Numbered from the stretch's first letter, positions 7,397 to 16,579 are shown. The stretch: 64,000 bases of DNA from CAVPNY01 sp963706905 (GCA_963706905.1 CAVPNY010000023.1:269555-333554), one strand, 5' to 3'. Notes: generated by a model from the sequence alone, not told the origin. Program-made: numbers and translations.

Positions 7397-8461
7397 TTGA
7401 AGATTTCAACCTCCCGCTTGCTCCAATGGTATGCGGTCAATGCCCGGCGCCTGCCCTGGCGTGACCATCCCGATCCATACGCTGTGTGGGTTTCCGAGAT
7501 CATGCTCCAGCAGACCCGCGTAGAGACAGTGATTCCTTACTTCCAGCGCTGGCTGGAGCGCTTCCCGACCATTCCCGCCCTGGCTTCTGCCACTCAGCAG
7601 GATGTACTGGCAGCCTGGGAAGGTCTGGGATATTACAGCCGCGCTCGCAACCTGCACCGCGCCGCCCAGTTGATCGTCGCCAAATACCGCGGCGAGCTGC
7701 CGCGCGATTTACAGGCCTTGCGTGGCTTACCCGGTATTGGCCGGTATACGGCTGCCGCGATTGCTTCCATCGCCTTCGGGATGGATGAACCCACTCTGGA
7801 TGGAAATATCCGCCGTGTGCTGGCGCGCCTGTTCGATGTGCACATCCCGGCCCGCTCCACAGAAGGGGATGCGCTCCTTTGGGAGCTGGCTGCTGCGAGC
7901 TTGCCTCGCGGCAAGGCAGGCGACTTTAACCAGGCATTGATGGATCTCGGCGCAGCCATCTGCACCCCGCGCCAGCCCGATTGCGATCACTGTCCCCTGG
8001 CGGAGCAATGCGCTGCTTATGCCCTGGGAGTCCAGGAGCAGCGACCGGTACTACCCATCAGAGTCGCCACGCCCCACTATACTGTCACCGCCGCGGTGAT
8101 CCAGCGCGATGGCAGGCTATTGATTGCCCAGCGACCAACCGAAGGACTGTTGGGCGGCCTGTGGGAGTTCCCTGGTGGTAAGCTGCAAAACGGAGAGGAT
8201 CTTGCAACCTGCCTGAAGCGCGAGATCTGTGAGGAACTGGGTGTCGAGATCGAGGTCGGAGGGCAGATCGGAGTCTACCGTCACGCCTACACCCATTTCC
8301 GGGTAACGCTACATGCGTTTGGCTGTGCCCTGAAAGCCGGCGAACCCCATAACCTGGAGCACACGGCTCTTGCCTGGGTGCCTGTCCCGGACCTGCAGAA
8401 TTTCCCCATGGGCAAGCTGGACCGGTTAATCGCAAAACAATTATCAGGTGAACCATGTTGA
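7397..8461 (+). CDS. mutY: A/G-specific adenine glycosylase MutY
   Basis: DNA repair glycosylase of 354 residues that removes adenine mispaired with 8-oxoguanine. An HhH-GPD domain (about 1-215) contains SEIMLQQT (catalytic Glu34), helix-hairpin-helix LRGLPGIGRYTA (about 108-119) and TLDGN with Asp135. The [4Fe-4S] cluster cysteines follow the family spacing C-x6-C-x2-C-x5-C (C189, C196, C199, C205). A C-terminal NUDIX-like domain (about 225-350; GGLWEFPGGK) reads the 8-oxoG. The TTG start directly follows the stop of the previous gene and is the only plausible one. The end overlaps the dipeptidase start by 7 bases. Confidence 0.93.
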   Translation: MKISTSRLLQWYAVNARRLPWRDHPDPYAVWVSEIMLQQTRVETVIPYFQRWLERFPTIPALASATQQDVLAAWEGLGYYSRARNLHRAAQLIVAKYRGELPRDLQALRGLPGIGRYTAAAIASIAFGMDEPTLDGNIRRVLARLFDVHIPARSTEGDALLWELAAASLPRGKAGDFNQALMDLGAAICTPRQPDCDHCPLAEQCAAYALGVQEQRPVLPIRVATPHYTVTAAVIQRDGRLLIAQRPTEGLLGGLWEFPGGKLQNGEDLATCLKREICEELGVEIEVGGQIGVYRHAYTHFRVTLHAFGCALKAGEPHNLEHTALAWVPVPDLQNFPMGKLDRLIAKQLSGEPC

Positions 8462-9543
8462 TCGTGGATGCTCATCAAGACCTTGCCTGGAATATGCTGA
8501 CCTTCGGGCGTGATTACAACCGCTCCGCGACAGAAACGCGCCTCCAGGAACAGGGCAGCCTTGCCCAGGCCGAGAATGGCGACACGCTCCTGGGCTGGCC
8601 GGATTACCAGCGCGGCCAGGTAGCGATGGTGTTTGCCACCCTGTTCTGCGCGCCAGAGCGCCGCCGGCTCGGCGAATGGGACACCCAGAGCTATCGCACC
8701 CCGGCTCAAGCCCGCCGCCTGTATTCCGCTCAATTGGACGCCTATCACCGCCTGATCGAAAACCATCCGGATCATTTCCAGCTGGTTGATCGTAAATCCA
8801 GACTGGATGATGTGATTGCTCATTGGAAAAATGAGCAGCATGAAGAGCACCCGGTCGGCATGGTGATCCTCATGGAAGGTGCTGAAGGGATTCGAGAGCC
8901 AGCCGAGCTGGAGATCTGGTGGCAGCGAGGCGTGCGTCTGATCGGGCCTGCCTGGATTGGAACGCGCTTCTGCGGCGGCACACACGAGCCTGGCCCACTC
9001 ACCCAGGAGGGCTTTGCTCTGCTGGAGGGCATGGCAGATTTTGGTTTTACCCTCGACCTCAGCCACATGGACGAGCAGGCCGCTCTCCAGGCTTTGGATG
9101 TCTACCCTGCGCCGATCGTCGCCTCGCATGCCAACGCGCTGGCCTTGCTGAAAAGCTCCGAGAGCAACCGCCACCTATCCGATCGGGTGCTGAACGGCCT
9201 GATCGAGCGTGACGGAATTGTTGGCCTCGTGCCGTTCAACCGATTTCTGATCGCTGGTTGGTCGCCTGAAGATGGTCGCCAGGCGGTGACCCTCGACCGG
9301 TTGGTTGCTCAAATTGATTACGTTTGCCAGCTCGCCGGCGATGCCAGGCACGCTGGCATCGGCAGTGATTTCGATGGTGGCTTCGGTCTCCAATCCGCGC
9401 CTGCTGGAATAGATACTATCGCCGATTTACAAAAGTTGAACCCTTTGCTGGCTGAAAAAGGGTATACTCAAAATGACATCGCCGCCATCCTGGGAGGCAA
9501 CTGGCTCTCCCTGTTAACGCGGACATTGCCACATCAGCCATGA
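8455..9543 (+). CDS. Membrane dipeptidase (renal dipeptidase, M19 family)
   Basis: Zinc dipeptidase of 362 residues. M19 metal ligands are visible: VDAHQDLAWN (HxD near residue 7), the bridging Glu in MEGAEG, LDLSHMDEQA, ASHANA, and the C-terminal GIGSDFDGGFG. No signal peptide, so probably cytoplasmic. Family members cleave dipeptides, sometimes D-amino-acid-containing ones. It overlaps mutY and the next gene (ATGA), indicating translational coupling. Confidence 0.92.
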   Translation: MLIVDAHQDLAWNMLTFGRDYNRSATETRLQEQGSLAQAENGDTLLGWPDYQRGQVAMVFATLFCAPERRRLGEWDTQSYRTPAQARRLYSAQLDAYHRLIENHPDHFQLVDRKSRLDDVIAHWKNEQHEEHPVGMVILMEGAEGIREPAELEIWWQRGVRLIGPAWIGTRFCGGTHEPGPLTQEGFALLEGMADFGFTLDLSHMDEQAALQALDVYPAPIVASHANALALLKSSESNRHLSDRVLNGLIERDGIVGLVPFNRFLIAGWSPEDGRQAVTLDRLVAQIDYVCQLAGDARHAGIGSDFDGGFGLQSAPAGIDTIADLQKLNPLLAEKGYTQNDIAAILGGNWLSLLTRTLPHQP

Positions 9544-10031
9544 TTTATACTTCCTCCCCAACAGCTAACGGGCATTTCCGCCTGCGTATGGGATTAACCT
9601 TCACCCTGATTGGTTTCTTGATTTTTACCCTTGGTGCCCTCCCTGGGTTATTCGGCCTGGATCGCAGTCCTGTGATCGGTTTCGTCCAGATAGCTGTTTT
9701 CCTGGTCGGCTTGGGTATTATCTGCGTGGGTGGTTATGTCCTGATCAATGGCTTGTGGAATGGCACGCCAAAGACGATCTTGGCAGATATCGGTCTGCGC
9801 CTGGTCAGCACTGGCTATGTAATCGCCGTCGTTTGCGGCATGGCCGATGTCTTTGGATTTGGCACCCAGGTATCCCCAGATATCCCCTACTACGGTCCAG
9901 TGCAGCAATTGGGGGTGCTGATCGGCCAGGCTGTGATTGCTCTGGGTTTTATTATACAGATCCCCTACCGGCCAGGCCACCAGAGCGCTGGTACACCTGC
10001 CGACTTGAAACATGGGAACAAACCGATCTAG
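9540..10031 (+). CDS. Small integral membrane protein, unknown function
   Basis: 163 residues with four hydrophobic segments (about 17-37, 48-75, 90-112, 122-140). The start overlaps the dipeptidase stop by four bases. No family recognised. Confidence 0.7.
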   Translation: MIYTSSPTANGHFRLRMGLTFTLIGFLIFTLGALPGLFGLDRSPVIGFVQIAVFLVGLGIICVGGYVLINGLWNGTPKTILADIGLRLVSTGYVIAVVCGMADVFGFGTQVSPDIPYYGPVQQLGVLIGQAVIALGFIIQIPYRPGHQSAGTPADLKHGNKPI

Positions 10032-10081
10032 AGCATCAGGGAGCCCTTTCAAAAGACTTTCCTGAAGGATTGGAGGTCAGC

Positions 10082-10765
10082 ATGAGCACCAAGGTTACCT
10101 GGTATGGACACGCCGCAATGGGCCTCGAAACCGGCGGGTATCACCTGCTTGTCGATCCATTCCTGAGTGACAACCCGGCTGCCAGTGTTACCCCAGAGCA
10201 GGTAGCTGCTGACTTTATCCTTGTCAGCCATGGGCATGGTGACCATGTCGGCGACGCCCTCGCCATAGCCAGGCGCACCGGCGCCACTGTGATCAGCAAT
10301 GCCGAGATCTCTGGCTGGTTTAGGAAGCAGGGGCTGAAGACGCACGCCCAGCATCTGGGTGGCGGCTACCGGCACCCCTTCGGCTACTTAAAACTGACCC
10401 TGGCAATCCACGGCTCCGGACTGCCCGATGGTTCCTACGGCGGCAATCCGGCTGGCTTCTTATTGACCACGTTGGATGACAAAAAGATCTATCTGGCTTG
10501 CGATACGGGTCTTTTCGGTGATATGCGCCTGATCGGCGAAGAAGGTATCGACCTGGCTGTCTTACCTATCGGCGATAACTACACCATGGGGCCGGATGAC
10601 GCCCTGCGCGCCGTGAAGCTGATTCAGCCTCACCACATCATCCCCATTCATTACAACACCTGGGAGTTGATCGCACAAGATCCCCATGCCTGGGCCAAAC
10701 GAGTCGAAAGCGAAACCAGGGCCATTGTCCACGTTCTGCAACCTGGTGAAAGCTTCAATTTGTAG
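10082..10765 (+). CDS. UPF0173-type metal-dependent hydrolase (MBL fold)
   Basis: 227-residue MBL-fold hydrolase beginning MSTKVTWYGHAAMG at ATG 10082 behind a GGAGG site; the frame is open further upstream but overlaps the membrane protein. The metal motif is complete: VSHGHGDHVGD (HxHxDH), with later ligands in CDTGLFGDM and PIHYNTW. This intact paralogue contrasts with the degenerate motif of the gene at 6431. Confidence 0.9.
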   Translation: MSTKVTWYGHAAMGLETGGYHLLVDPFLSDNPAASVTPEQVAADFILVSHGHGDHVGDALAIARRTGATVISNAEISGWFRKQGLKTHAQHLGGGYRHPFGYLKLTLAIHGSGLPDGSYGGNPAGFLLTTLDDKKIYLACDTGLFGDMRLIGEEGIDLAVLPIGDNYTMGPDDALRAVKLIQPHHIIPIHYNTWELIAQDPHAWAKRVESETRAIVHVLQPGESFNL

Positions 10766-10787
10766 ATCCGCCTTTCCCCTGCGGATC
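10765..10787. terminator. Short hairpin after the MBL hydrolase gene
   Basis: GATCCGC/GCGGATC stem of 7 bp starting at the last base of the stop codon. First of four consecutive hairpins in this intergenic region. Confidence 0.4.
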
Positions 10788-10811
10788 AACCTCCCGATTG
10801 TGTATGGTTTA

Positions 10812-10849
10812 TTCTGTAATTTGCGGGGCAATGCCCGCAAATTACAGAA
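10812..10849. repeat. Perfect 16-bp inverted repeat
   Basis: Two 16-base arms (starting TTCTGTAATTTGCGGG) flank a 6-base loop with no mismatch. There is no clear T tract, so it may be a terminator lacking the U tail, an mRNA-stabilising hairpin, or a binding site. Confidence 0.6.
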
Positions 10850-10904
10850 AAATTGAAACAGTTTCAACCTCCTCTAGGTATCTCTGCCTGGGGGAGGTTT
10901 CCCT

Positions 10905-10997
10905 CTTTTATTACACAGCTGGTGATCGTTGGGATGCTGCGTGCGGGCGCAACCCGCATGCAGCATCCTCGATATCCCTTCAACTGCGCAAGTCCTA
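10905..10997. mobile_element. Probable degenerate copy of the 93-bp MITE-like element
   Basis: The right end (AACTGCGCAAGTCCTA, 10982-10997) matches the element's terminal repeat with one change. A decayed left end (TTACACAGCT at 10911-10920) lies at the distance that gives exactly 93 bp. Between them is a long palindrome with 16-bp arms and one G-T pair, in the same place as the intact element's 18-bp palindrome but with a different sequence. No target duplication is visible. Confidence 0.45.
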
Positions 10998-11048
10998 AGT
11001 TTTTTAGACGAAAGCGGTCTGATATAATTGCCCGGGACGGAGGTTGCC

Positions 11049-11687
11049 ATGTTCGAGAATATCTTCAAACGAAAGGATGATGAAAACCGGGTCCGCAGTG
11101 AAGGCCGTCTGCCGCCTGGTCAATCCTTGACCGTCAAGTTCCCGGTGCTGCATTACGGCCCGGTGCCCCGCTTTAACCCCGCCACCTGGGACCTGCGAGT
11201 ATGGGGCGAGGTCGAGAAAGAAACACGCTGGACATGGGATGAATTCAATCAGCTCCCGCGCACCCGCATCTTGATGGATATCCACTGCGTGACGCGCTGG
11301 AGCAAGTTCGACACGACCTGGGAGGGCGTCTCTGTCAGAGCCTTGATCGATCAAGGTTTGATTAAGCCGCTGCCCTCTGCCCGCTATGTGCTCCAGCACG
11401 CTGAGTACGGCTTCACCGTCAATTTGCCTCTGGAGGTTGTTCTGCAGGAGAACTTCCTTTTAGCCACTCACTTCAACGGCGAACCGATCTCCCCCGATCA
11501 CGGGTACCCGCTGCGCGCCGTGATTGGTTACATTCCAGACCAGCCAGATTTAAAGACCCCTTACTTCTGGAAAGGGGCCAAGTGGCTGCGTGGCCTGCAA
11601 TTCCTTGCCCAGGATCGCCCCGGTTTTTGGGAGCAAGCTGGTTACCATAATGAAGCCGATGTCTGGAAAGAAGAGCGCTTCGACTAA
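11049..11687 (+). CDS. Sulfite-oxidase-like molybdopterin-dependent oxidoreductase
   Basis: 212-residue protein of the sulfite oxidase/YuiH fold. The molybdenum-coordinating Cys is in DIHCVTRWSKFDTTWEGV, and the cofactor-binding regions (EYGFTVNLPLE, PDHGYPLRAVI, KWLRGLQF) follow. No Tat signal, so probably cytoplasmic; substrate unknown. Start ATG 11049 follows GGAGG; the frame from 11028 is longer but has no ribosome site. Confidence 0.88.
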   Translation: MFENIFKRKDDENRVRSEGRLPPGQSLTVKFPVLHYGPVPRFNPATWDLRVWGEVEKETRWTWDEFNQLPRTRILMDIHCVTRWSKFDTTWEGVSVRALIDQGLIKPLPSARYVLQHAEYGFTVNLPLEVVLQENFLLATHFNGEPISPDHGYPLRAVIGYIPDQPDLKTPYFWKGAKWLRGLQFLAQDRPGFWEQAGYHNEADVWKEERFD

Positions 11688-11710
11688 ATCTTCCGACCCT
11701 GACCATACAC

Positions 11711-11738
11711 AGACTTCGGATGCTGCAATCCGAAGTCT
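11711..11738 (+). terminator. Hairpin after the molybdopterin oxidoreductase gene
   Basis: Perfect 11-bp stem AGACTTCGGAT/ATCCGAAGTCT with a 6-base loop, 23 bases after the stop codon. Only a weak T-rich tail. Confidence 0.5.
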
Positions 11739-11777
11739 TGTTGATCCAATCCAATCTATTAACGTAAGGAGGTCTCC

Positions 11778-13223
11778 TTGGACAAATTGCTCAACCGTGC
11801 CCTGGACCTGGTCACTCTGCGCGGGGCGCGCTATGCCGACGCCCGCCTGGTACACAATCACACCCAATCGGTCGCCGTTAAGGACGGTCTGGTAGAGACA
11901 CTTTCATCCAGCGAGTCGACCGGGTTTGGTGTGCGTGTGCTGGTTGGCAATGCCTGGGGTTTCGCCTCCAGCCAGGATTTAGCACCCTCTGAGATCGACC
12001 GGGTTGCAGACCTGGCTGTGCAGATCGCCCGCGCCTCCGCCAGTGTGACCGGTGAGCCCGTCATCCTGGGACCGCCGGTTACCAGTCAGGGAATCTACTG
12101 CACTCCCCTCGAGATCGACCCCTTCAGCGTACCCCTTGAAGACAAGATTAATCTGCTTCTGCAGGCAGATGCTGAGATGAGCCGGGTGACTGGCCTGCGC
12201 ACCCGGCGCGGCAACCTGACATTCATCCGGGAAGACAAGTGGTTCGCCAACAGCGAGGGAGCCCGCACTGAACAAACCATCTTCGAGGCTGGCGGCGGTA
12301 TTCATGCCGTGGCGGTGGGCAATGGCGAAGTCCAATCGCGTTCCTACCCATCTTCCATGGGTCGCCAGCAGGTTACTGCTGGATGGGAAGCTGTGCTTGA
12401 ATGGGATCTGCCCGGCAATGCCAGGCGCGTTGCCAGCGAAGCAGTTGCCTTGCTCACCGCCGATCCCTGCCCCAGCGGCATCACCACCACATTAATCCTC
12501 GGTGGTGACCAGGTCGCCTTGCAGGTGCACGAATCTTGCGGACACCCCATCGAGCTCGATCGTGTCTACGGCAGCGAAGCCGCTTACGCCGGCACTTCTT
12601 TCCTGACCCCGGAAAAACTGAACACCTTCCAATACGGATCTCCTATCGTCAACCTGACTGCCGAGAGCTTGCGTCCGCTCGGCCTGGGCACATTCGGCTG
12701 GGATGATGAGGGTGTGCCAGCTCAATCCACACCGATCGTCAAAGACGGCCTTTTCGTCGGCTACTTGATGTCGCGCGAGACGGCCTCCCGCCTGGGTTTA
12801 TCCTCCAATGGCTGCATGCGCGCCTCTGGCTGGAACCGCATCCCGATCATTCGCATGACCAATGTCAGCCTGGAAGCCGGCAACTGGACACTGGAAGACA
12901 TGATCGCCAGCACAGATGACGGCATTTATATGGAAACCAACCGCTCCTGGTCGATTGATGATAAGCGCTACAACTTCCAGTTCGGCACTGAGATCGGCTA
13001 TGAGATCAAGAACGGCAAACTGGGACGCATGCTCCGCAATCCCACCTATACCGGCATCACCCCCCAGTTTTGGAACAGTTGCGATGCCATCGGCGACGCT
13101 CGCCACTGGAAAATGTACGGCACCCCCAACTGCGGCAAAGGCCAGCCTGGTCAGATCGCTCACACCGGGCACGGCGCCGCGCCGGCGCGCTTCCGGAATG
13201 TGCAGGTTGGGGTGTTGAAATAG
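11778..13223 (+). CDS. tldD: TldD/PmbA family metallopeptidase
   Basis: 481-residue cytoplasmic protease of the TldD subfamily. The zinc motif HESCGH (H251-H256) and the following glycine-rich strands (GYLMSRETASRLG, SNGCMRASG, MTNVSLEAG) are present. TldD normally works with TldE, in which the HExxxH motif is missing, to mature peptides such as microcin B17 or degrade CcdA; no TldE gene lies next to it in this window. It starts with TTG 11778 behind a strong AGGAGG site. Confidence 0.9.
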   Translation: MDKLLNRALDLVTLRGARYADARLVHNHTQSVAVKDGLVETLSSSESTGFGVRVLVGNAWGFASSQDLAPSEIDRVADLAVQIARASASVTGEPVILGPPVTSQGIYCTPLEIDPFSVPLEDKINLLLQADAEMSRVTGLRTRRGNLTFIREDKWFANSEGARTEQTIFEAGGGIHAVAVGNGEVQSRSYPSSMGRQQVTAGWEAVLEWDLPGNARRVASEAVALLTADPCPSGITTTLILGGDQVALQVHESCGHPIELDRVYGSEAAYAGTSFLTPEKLNTFQYGSPIVNLTAESLRPLGLGTFGWDDEGVPAQSTPIVKDGLFVGYLMSRETASRLGLSSNGCMRASGWNRIPIIRMTNVSLEAGNWTLEDMIASTDDGIYMETNRSWSIDDKRYNFQFGTEIGYEIKNGKLGRMLRNPTYTGITPQFWNSCDAIGDARHWKMYGTPNCGKGQPGQIAHTGHGAAPARFRNVQVGVLK

Positions 13224-13299
13224 CGCTCCAAATCCTGCTGAACCTGCGGGTGATCCCACTTTTCGCGAGTCTTCCAGTCACCCTCACACGGAGGCTATC

Positions 13300-14295
13300 T
13301 TGGCTGTAGATGAAGCGGTCATTCACATTGACCAGTTAGAAAAGGTTTTTATCGTCCCCGAGCGCGAGGCCGGCCTGCGCGCCGCCACCAGGAGCCTCTT
13401 CCGGCGAAAGAATCGGGAAGTCAAAGCCGTTGATCAGATTACCTTCAATGTCTCTCCGGGTGAGGTGGTCGGCTTTCTGGGACCGAACGGCGCAGGTAAG
13501 ACGACCACATTGAAAATGCTCTCCGGCCTGCTCTACCCGACCGGCGGTATAGCCCGCGTGTTAGGTTACGAGCCATCCCGCCGGGAGAAGGCCTTCCTGC
13601 GCCAGATCACCCTGGTGATGGGGCAGCGCAACCAGCTAGCCTGGGATATCCCCGCTATGGACTCATACGAGCTCAGCCGGGCGGTCTACCAGATCCCCCG
13701 CCAGCAGTTCAAGCAATCGGTCGACGAAATGGTCGAGCTGTTGGAACTCAAGGACATCATCAACAAGCCAGTCCGTAATCTGTCCCTGGGTGAGCGCATG
13801 AAAGCTGAGATCGCCGGGGCGCTGCTCCACCTCCCGCAGGTCCTGTTCCTGGACGAACCCACCATCGGCCTGGATGTGACCATGCAGCGCCGCATCCGCA
13901 CCTTTATCGCCGAGTACAACCAGCGCTACGGCGCCACCGTGCTGCTTACCAGTCACTACATGGCTGATGTCGTCGCGTTATGCCGCCGCGTGATCGTCAT
14001 CCACCATGGCAAGATCCTCTACGATGGCGATCTGAGCGGGCTGGTCGACAAATTCTCGGCGCAGAAAACTATCGTACTCACCCTGCCAGACAGCAGCGTC
14101 GACCTGAGCGCTTATGGAGCCGTGATCGCCCGCGATGCCGATCAGGTCACCCTGGAAGTGCCCAAGGCCGAAACCTCGCGCATCACCGCCCGCCTGCTCA
14201 CCGACTTCCCGATCAGCGACCTCACCGTAGAAGATCCGCCTATTGAAGATGTGATCGAGGATGTCTTCGCCCAGGGACCAGAGGCGACCGCATGA
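13300..14295 (+). CDS. ABC-2 type exporter, ATP-binding protein
   Basis: 331-residue ATPase: Walker A GPNGAGKT (61-68), signature LSLGER (161-166, a variant of LSGGQ), Walker B VLFLDEPT (181-188), H-loop in LTSHYM. It has the C-terminal extension of the DrrA/NatA type. TTG start behind GGAGG. It overlaps the first permease gene by four bases and forms a three-gene operon. Confidence 0.92.
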   Translation: MAVDEAVIHIDQLEKVFIVPEREAGLRAATRSLFRRKNREVKAVDQITFNVSPGEVVGFLGPNGAGKTTTLKMLSGLLYPTGGIARVLGYEPSRREKAFLRQITLVMGQRNQLAWDIPAMDSYELSRAVYQIPRQQFKQSVDEMVELLELKDIINKPVRNLSLGERMKAEIAGALLHLPQVLFLDEPTIGLDVTMQRRIRTFIAEYNQRYGATVLLTSHYMADVVALCRRVIVIHHGKILYDGDLSGLVDKFSAQKTIVLTLPDSSVDLSAYGAVIARDADQVTLEVPKAETSRITARLLTDFPISDLTVEDPPIEDVIEDVFAQGPEATA

Positions 14296-15095
14296 GAGCC
14301 CTGGCTGATTTCTACCTCATGGGGATGAAACTGGCCATCATCGAGCAGTTCCAGTACCGGGTTGCCAACTACTTCTATATGATCGGCATGATCGCCGAGC
14401 CGGTAGTCTACCTGGTGGTCTGGTCGACGGTAGCCGTTTCCCAGGGTGGTAGCGTCGGCGGATACACACCCAGCGAATTCGCCGCCTATTACATCGTCTG
14501 GACGCTGGTGCGAAATATGAATATCGTGCTGACCCCCTACGCCTGGGAACAATACATCCAGCGCGGGTTCTTGTCGATGATGCTGCTGCGCCCGCTCCAC
14601 CCCATGCACAACGACCTGGCGTACTTCTCCGGCTGGAAATTCGTAGCCATCGTCTTGTGGCTGCCCATCGCCATTATCCTGTCCTTCTTTTTTAAGCCAG
14701 CTCTCGATCCGCAGCCCTGGATGATGGTGGCTTTCTTCTTCGCCCTGTGGGGCGGCTTCTTCATGCGCTTCATGTTGCTCTGGTTGCTCGGCCTGATCAC
14801 CTTCTGGACGACGCGTGTCAGCGCCATCTTTGAGCTCTACTTCACGATTGAGTTGCTTTTCTCCGGCCGCCTGGTGCCGCTCTCTTTGATGCCAGCCTGG
14901 GCTCAGCAGGTGGCGGCCTATCTACCCTTCCAATGGGCGTTTGGTTTTCCGATCGAATTACTGCTTGGCAAACTGACTCCCTCCCAGGCTCTCTATGGCC
15001 TGGGCATGCAGGTCTTTTGGACCCTGCTCGGTTTGATAGGCGCCAGCCTGCTGTGGCGGGCTGCCTTACGCCGCTACTCAGCGGTAGGAGCCTGA
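14292..15095 (+). CDS. ABC-2 family permease (DUF990-like), first subunit
   Basis: 267-residue membrane protein with about six hydrophobic segments; the sequence resembles the paired ABC-2 permeases (DUF990/COG4587 type) that accompany an ATPase like the one upstream. Substrate unknown. The start overlaps the ATPase stop. The 3' end carries a 15-bp tandem duplication that repeats its stop codon region. Confidence 0.85.
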   Translation: MRALADFYLMGMKLAIIEQFQYRVANYFYMIGMIAEPVVYLVVWSTVAVSQGGSVGGYTPSEFAAYYIVWTLVRNMNIVLTPYAWEQYIQRGFLSMMLLRPLHPMHNDLAYFSGWKFVAIVLWLPIAIILSFFFKPALDPQPWMMVAFFFALWGGFFMRFMLLWLLGLITFWTTRVSAIFELYFTIELLFSGRLVPLSLMPAWAQQVAAYLPFQWAFGFPIELLLGKLTPSQALYGLGMQVFWTLLGLIGASLLWRAALRRYSAVGA

Positions 15096-15112
15096 CAGGT
15101 AGGAGCCTGACA
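15083..15112 (+). repeat. Exact 15-bp tandem duplication at a gene junction
   Basis: GGTAGGAGCCTGACA occurs twice in a row. Each copy has a ribosome site (TAGGAG) and a TGA; the first TGA ends permease 1 and the second copy ends at the A of the ATG of permease 2. One copy alone would give the usual TGA/ATG coupling. Confidence 0.9.
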
Positions 15113-15897
15113 TGACCCTGCTGCGATTGTTCTGGTCCTTTTTCCGGGTGGGCGCCCTCAATGAGCTGCAGTATCGCGCCAACTTTTTCATCCAGCTCTT
15201 CCAATCCGCCCTGACCTTGATCGTCGGGCTGGTTGGTCTATCGCTGGTCTTCAATCACACCAACTCGCTGAACGGCTGGTCTTCCAACGAGCTGTTGGCG
15301 GTGATGGGAGTCTTCACCATAATGGGTGGTCTGATCCGTACCACCATCCAGCCGAACATGGAACGCCTGATGGGCGATGTCCGCCAGGGCACACTCGATT
15401 ACACGCTTACCAAGCCGGCCGACTCACAGGTTCTGGTCAGTGTGCGCGAGGTGCGCATCTGGCAGTCGGTCGACATTCTGGTCGGCCTGATTATCCTCGG
15501 CATCGCCCTGAGCCGGCTCGAAGGCCAAATCGGACTGTGGCAGGCGCTGGCTTTCGGCGTCACGCTCTTCCTGGGCGGCTTGATGATCTACTGCTTCTGG
15601 CTGATGCTGACCACCGGAGCTTTCTGGGTAGTGCGTATGGAGGAAATCGTCGAGCTGTTCCAGGGCGTTTACCAGGCCGGGCGCTGGCCGGTGAGCATCT
15701 ACCCCGGCTGGCTGCGCCTGGGCTTGACCTTCCTGGTGCCGATCGCCTTTGCTGTCACCGTCCCTTCTGAAGCCTTGACTGGCCGCCTGACGCCGCAAAC
15801 ACTGCTCTTTTCCATGGTTTTGACTGCTGCGTTGATGCTGTTGGCGCGCTGGGTTTGGCGCACCGGATTGAAACACTACAGCGGCGCCTCGGCCTGA
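15112..15897 (+). CDS. ABC-2 family permease (DUF990-like), second subunit
   Basis: 261-residue membrane protein with about six hydrophobic segments, homologous in layout to the first permease (long N-terminal LRLFWSFFRVGALNELQYRANF segment, then membrane pairs). It completes the exporter operon 13300-15897. Confidence 0.85.
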   Translation: MTLLRLFWSFFRVGALNELQYRANFFIQLFQSALTLIVGLVGLSLVFNHTNSLNGWSSNELLAVMGVFTIMGGLIRTTIQPNMERLMGDVRQGTLDYTLTKPADSQVLVSVREVRIWQSVDILVGLIILGIALSRLEGQIGLWQALAFGVTLFLGGLMIYCFWLMLTTGAFWVVRMEEIVELFQGVYQAGRWPVSIYPGWLRLGLTFLVPIAFAVTVPSEALTGRLTPQTLLFSMVLTAALMLLARWVWRTGLKHYSGASA

Positions 15898-16088
15898 GTA
15901 GAACCTTACCATTCTTCTCGACTGCGGGGTATGCCCCAGGCACAGCGGGTGTATTCCAATGACCTCTGTCACACAGTTCTCAGGATCATTTTCCCGTCGC
16001 AGGTGATCTTTGTCGGCTGTTTGAGGATATTTGCCACTAGAAGATTAATAGCGGAGAGGATACCCTCTAAGCACAGAGAAAATGGTAA

Positions 16089-16565
16089 ATGATGCCCGAG
16101 GATGTGATCAACCGGCTGCTGCTCTTTCAAGACCTGACTCCTGCTCAGCTCGATCTTCTCTGGCCCCTGTTTGTGGCGTGTGAATATCACCCGGGAACAG
16201 TGCTTTTCGAGCAAGGGGAGCCGGCTATCTTCCTTTACCTGATCATTTCGGGTGAGGTCTATATCCGCTTCCAGCCTGAAGACGATCACGAGAATATCAC
16301 TGTAACCCGCGTGCGAGATGGCGGGATGGTCGGTTGGTCAGCAGTCATCGGGCGTCGCTGCTATACATCAGCCGCAGAGTGCGTGCAACACACCAGTATG
16401 CTGCGCGTGCGTGGGGCTGATCTGCAGGCTTTATGTGAGCAACATCCCGAGACCGGCCTGCGCATTGTTGATCGCCTGGCTAAAATGGTCGCCGAAAGGA
16501 CGCAAGGCGGCCACCCGCAGATCGTCGCTTTGCTGGAAATCGGTTTGCGCAACGGAAACCACTAG
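16089..16565 (+). CDS. Cyclic-nucleotide-binding-domain protein without DNA-binding domain
   Basis: 158 residues. A cNMP-binding jelly roll fills the protein (VINRLLLFQDLTPAQLDLLW, GTVLFEQGEPAIFLYLIISGEVYI, GGMVGWSAVIG). The C-terminal helix-turn-helix of Crp/Fnr proteins is absent, so it is not a classical regulator; it may sense a ligand or modulate a partner. The next gene, NifU-like, follows by 14 bases. Confidence 0.8.
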   Translation: MMPEDVINRLLLFQDLTPAQLDLLWPLFVACEYHPGTVLFEQGEPAIFLYLIISGEVYIRFQPEDDHENITVTRVRDGGMVGWSAVIGRRCYTSAAECVQHTSMLRVRGADLQALCEQHPETGLRIVDRLAKMVAERTQGGHPQIVALLEIGLRNGNH

Positions 16566-16579
16566 GAGGCAATCAATCA

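Noticed and set aside
11778..13259. Long antisense ORFs under tldD, DGR RT and sbcC
   Set aside because: GC-rich codon bias gives long open shadows; none has a plausible start or protein family.
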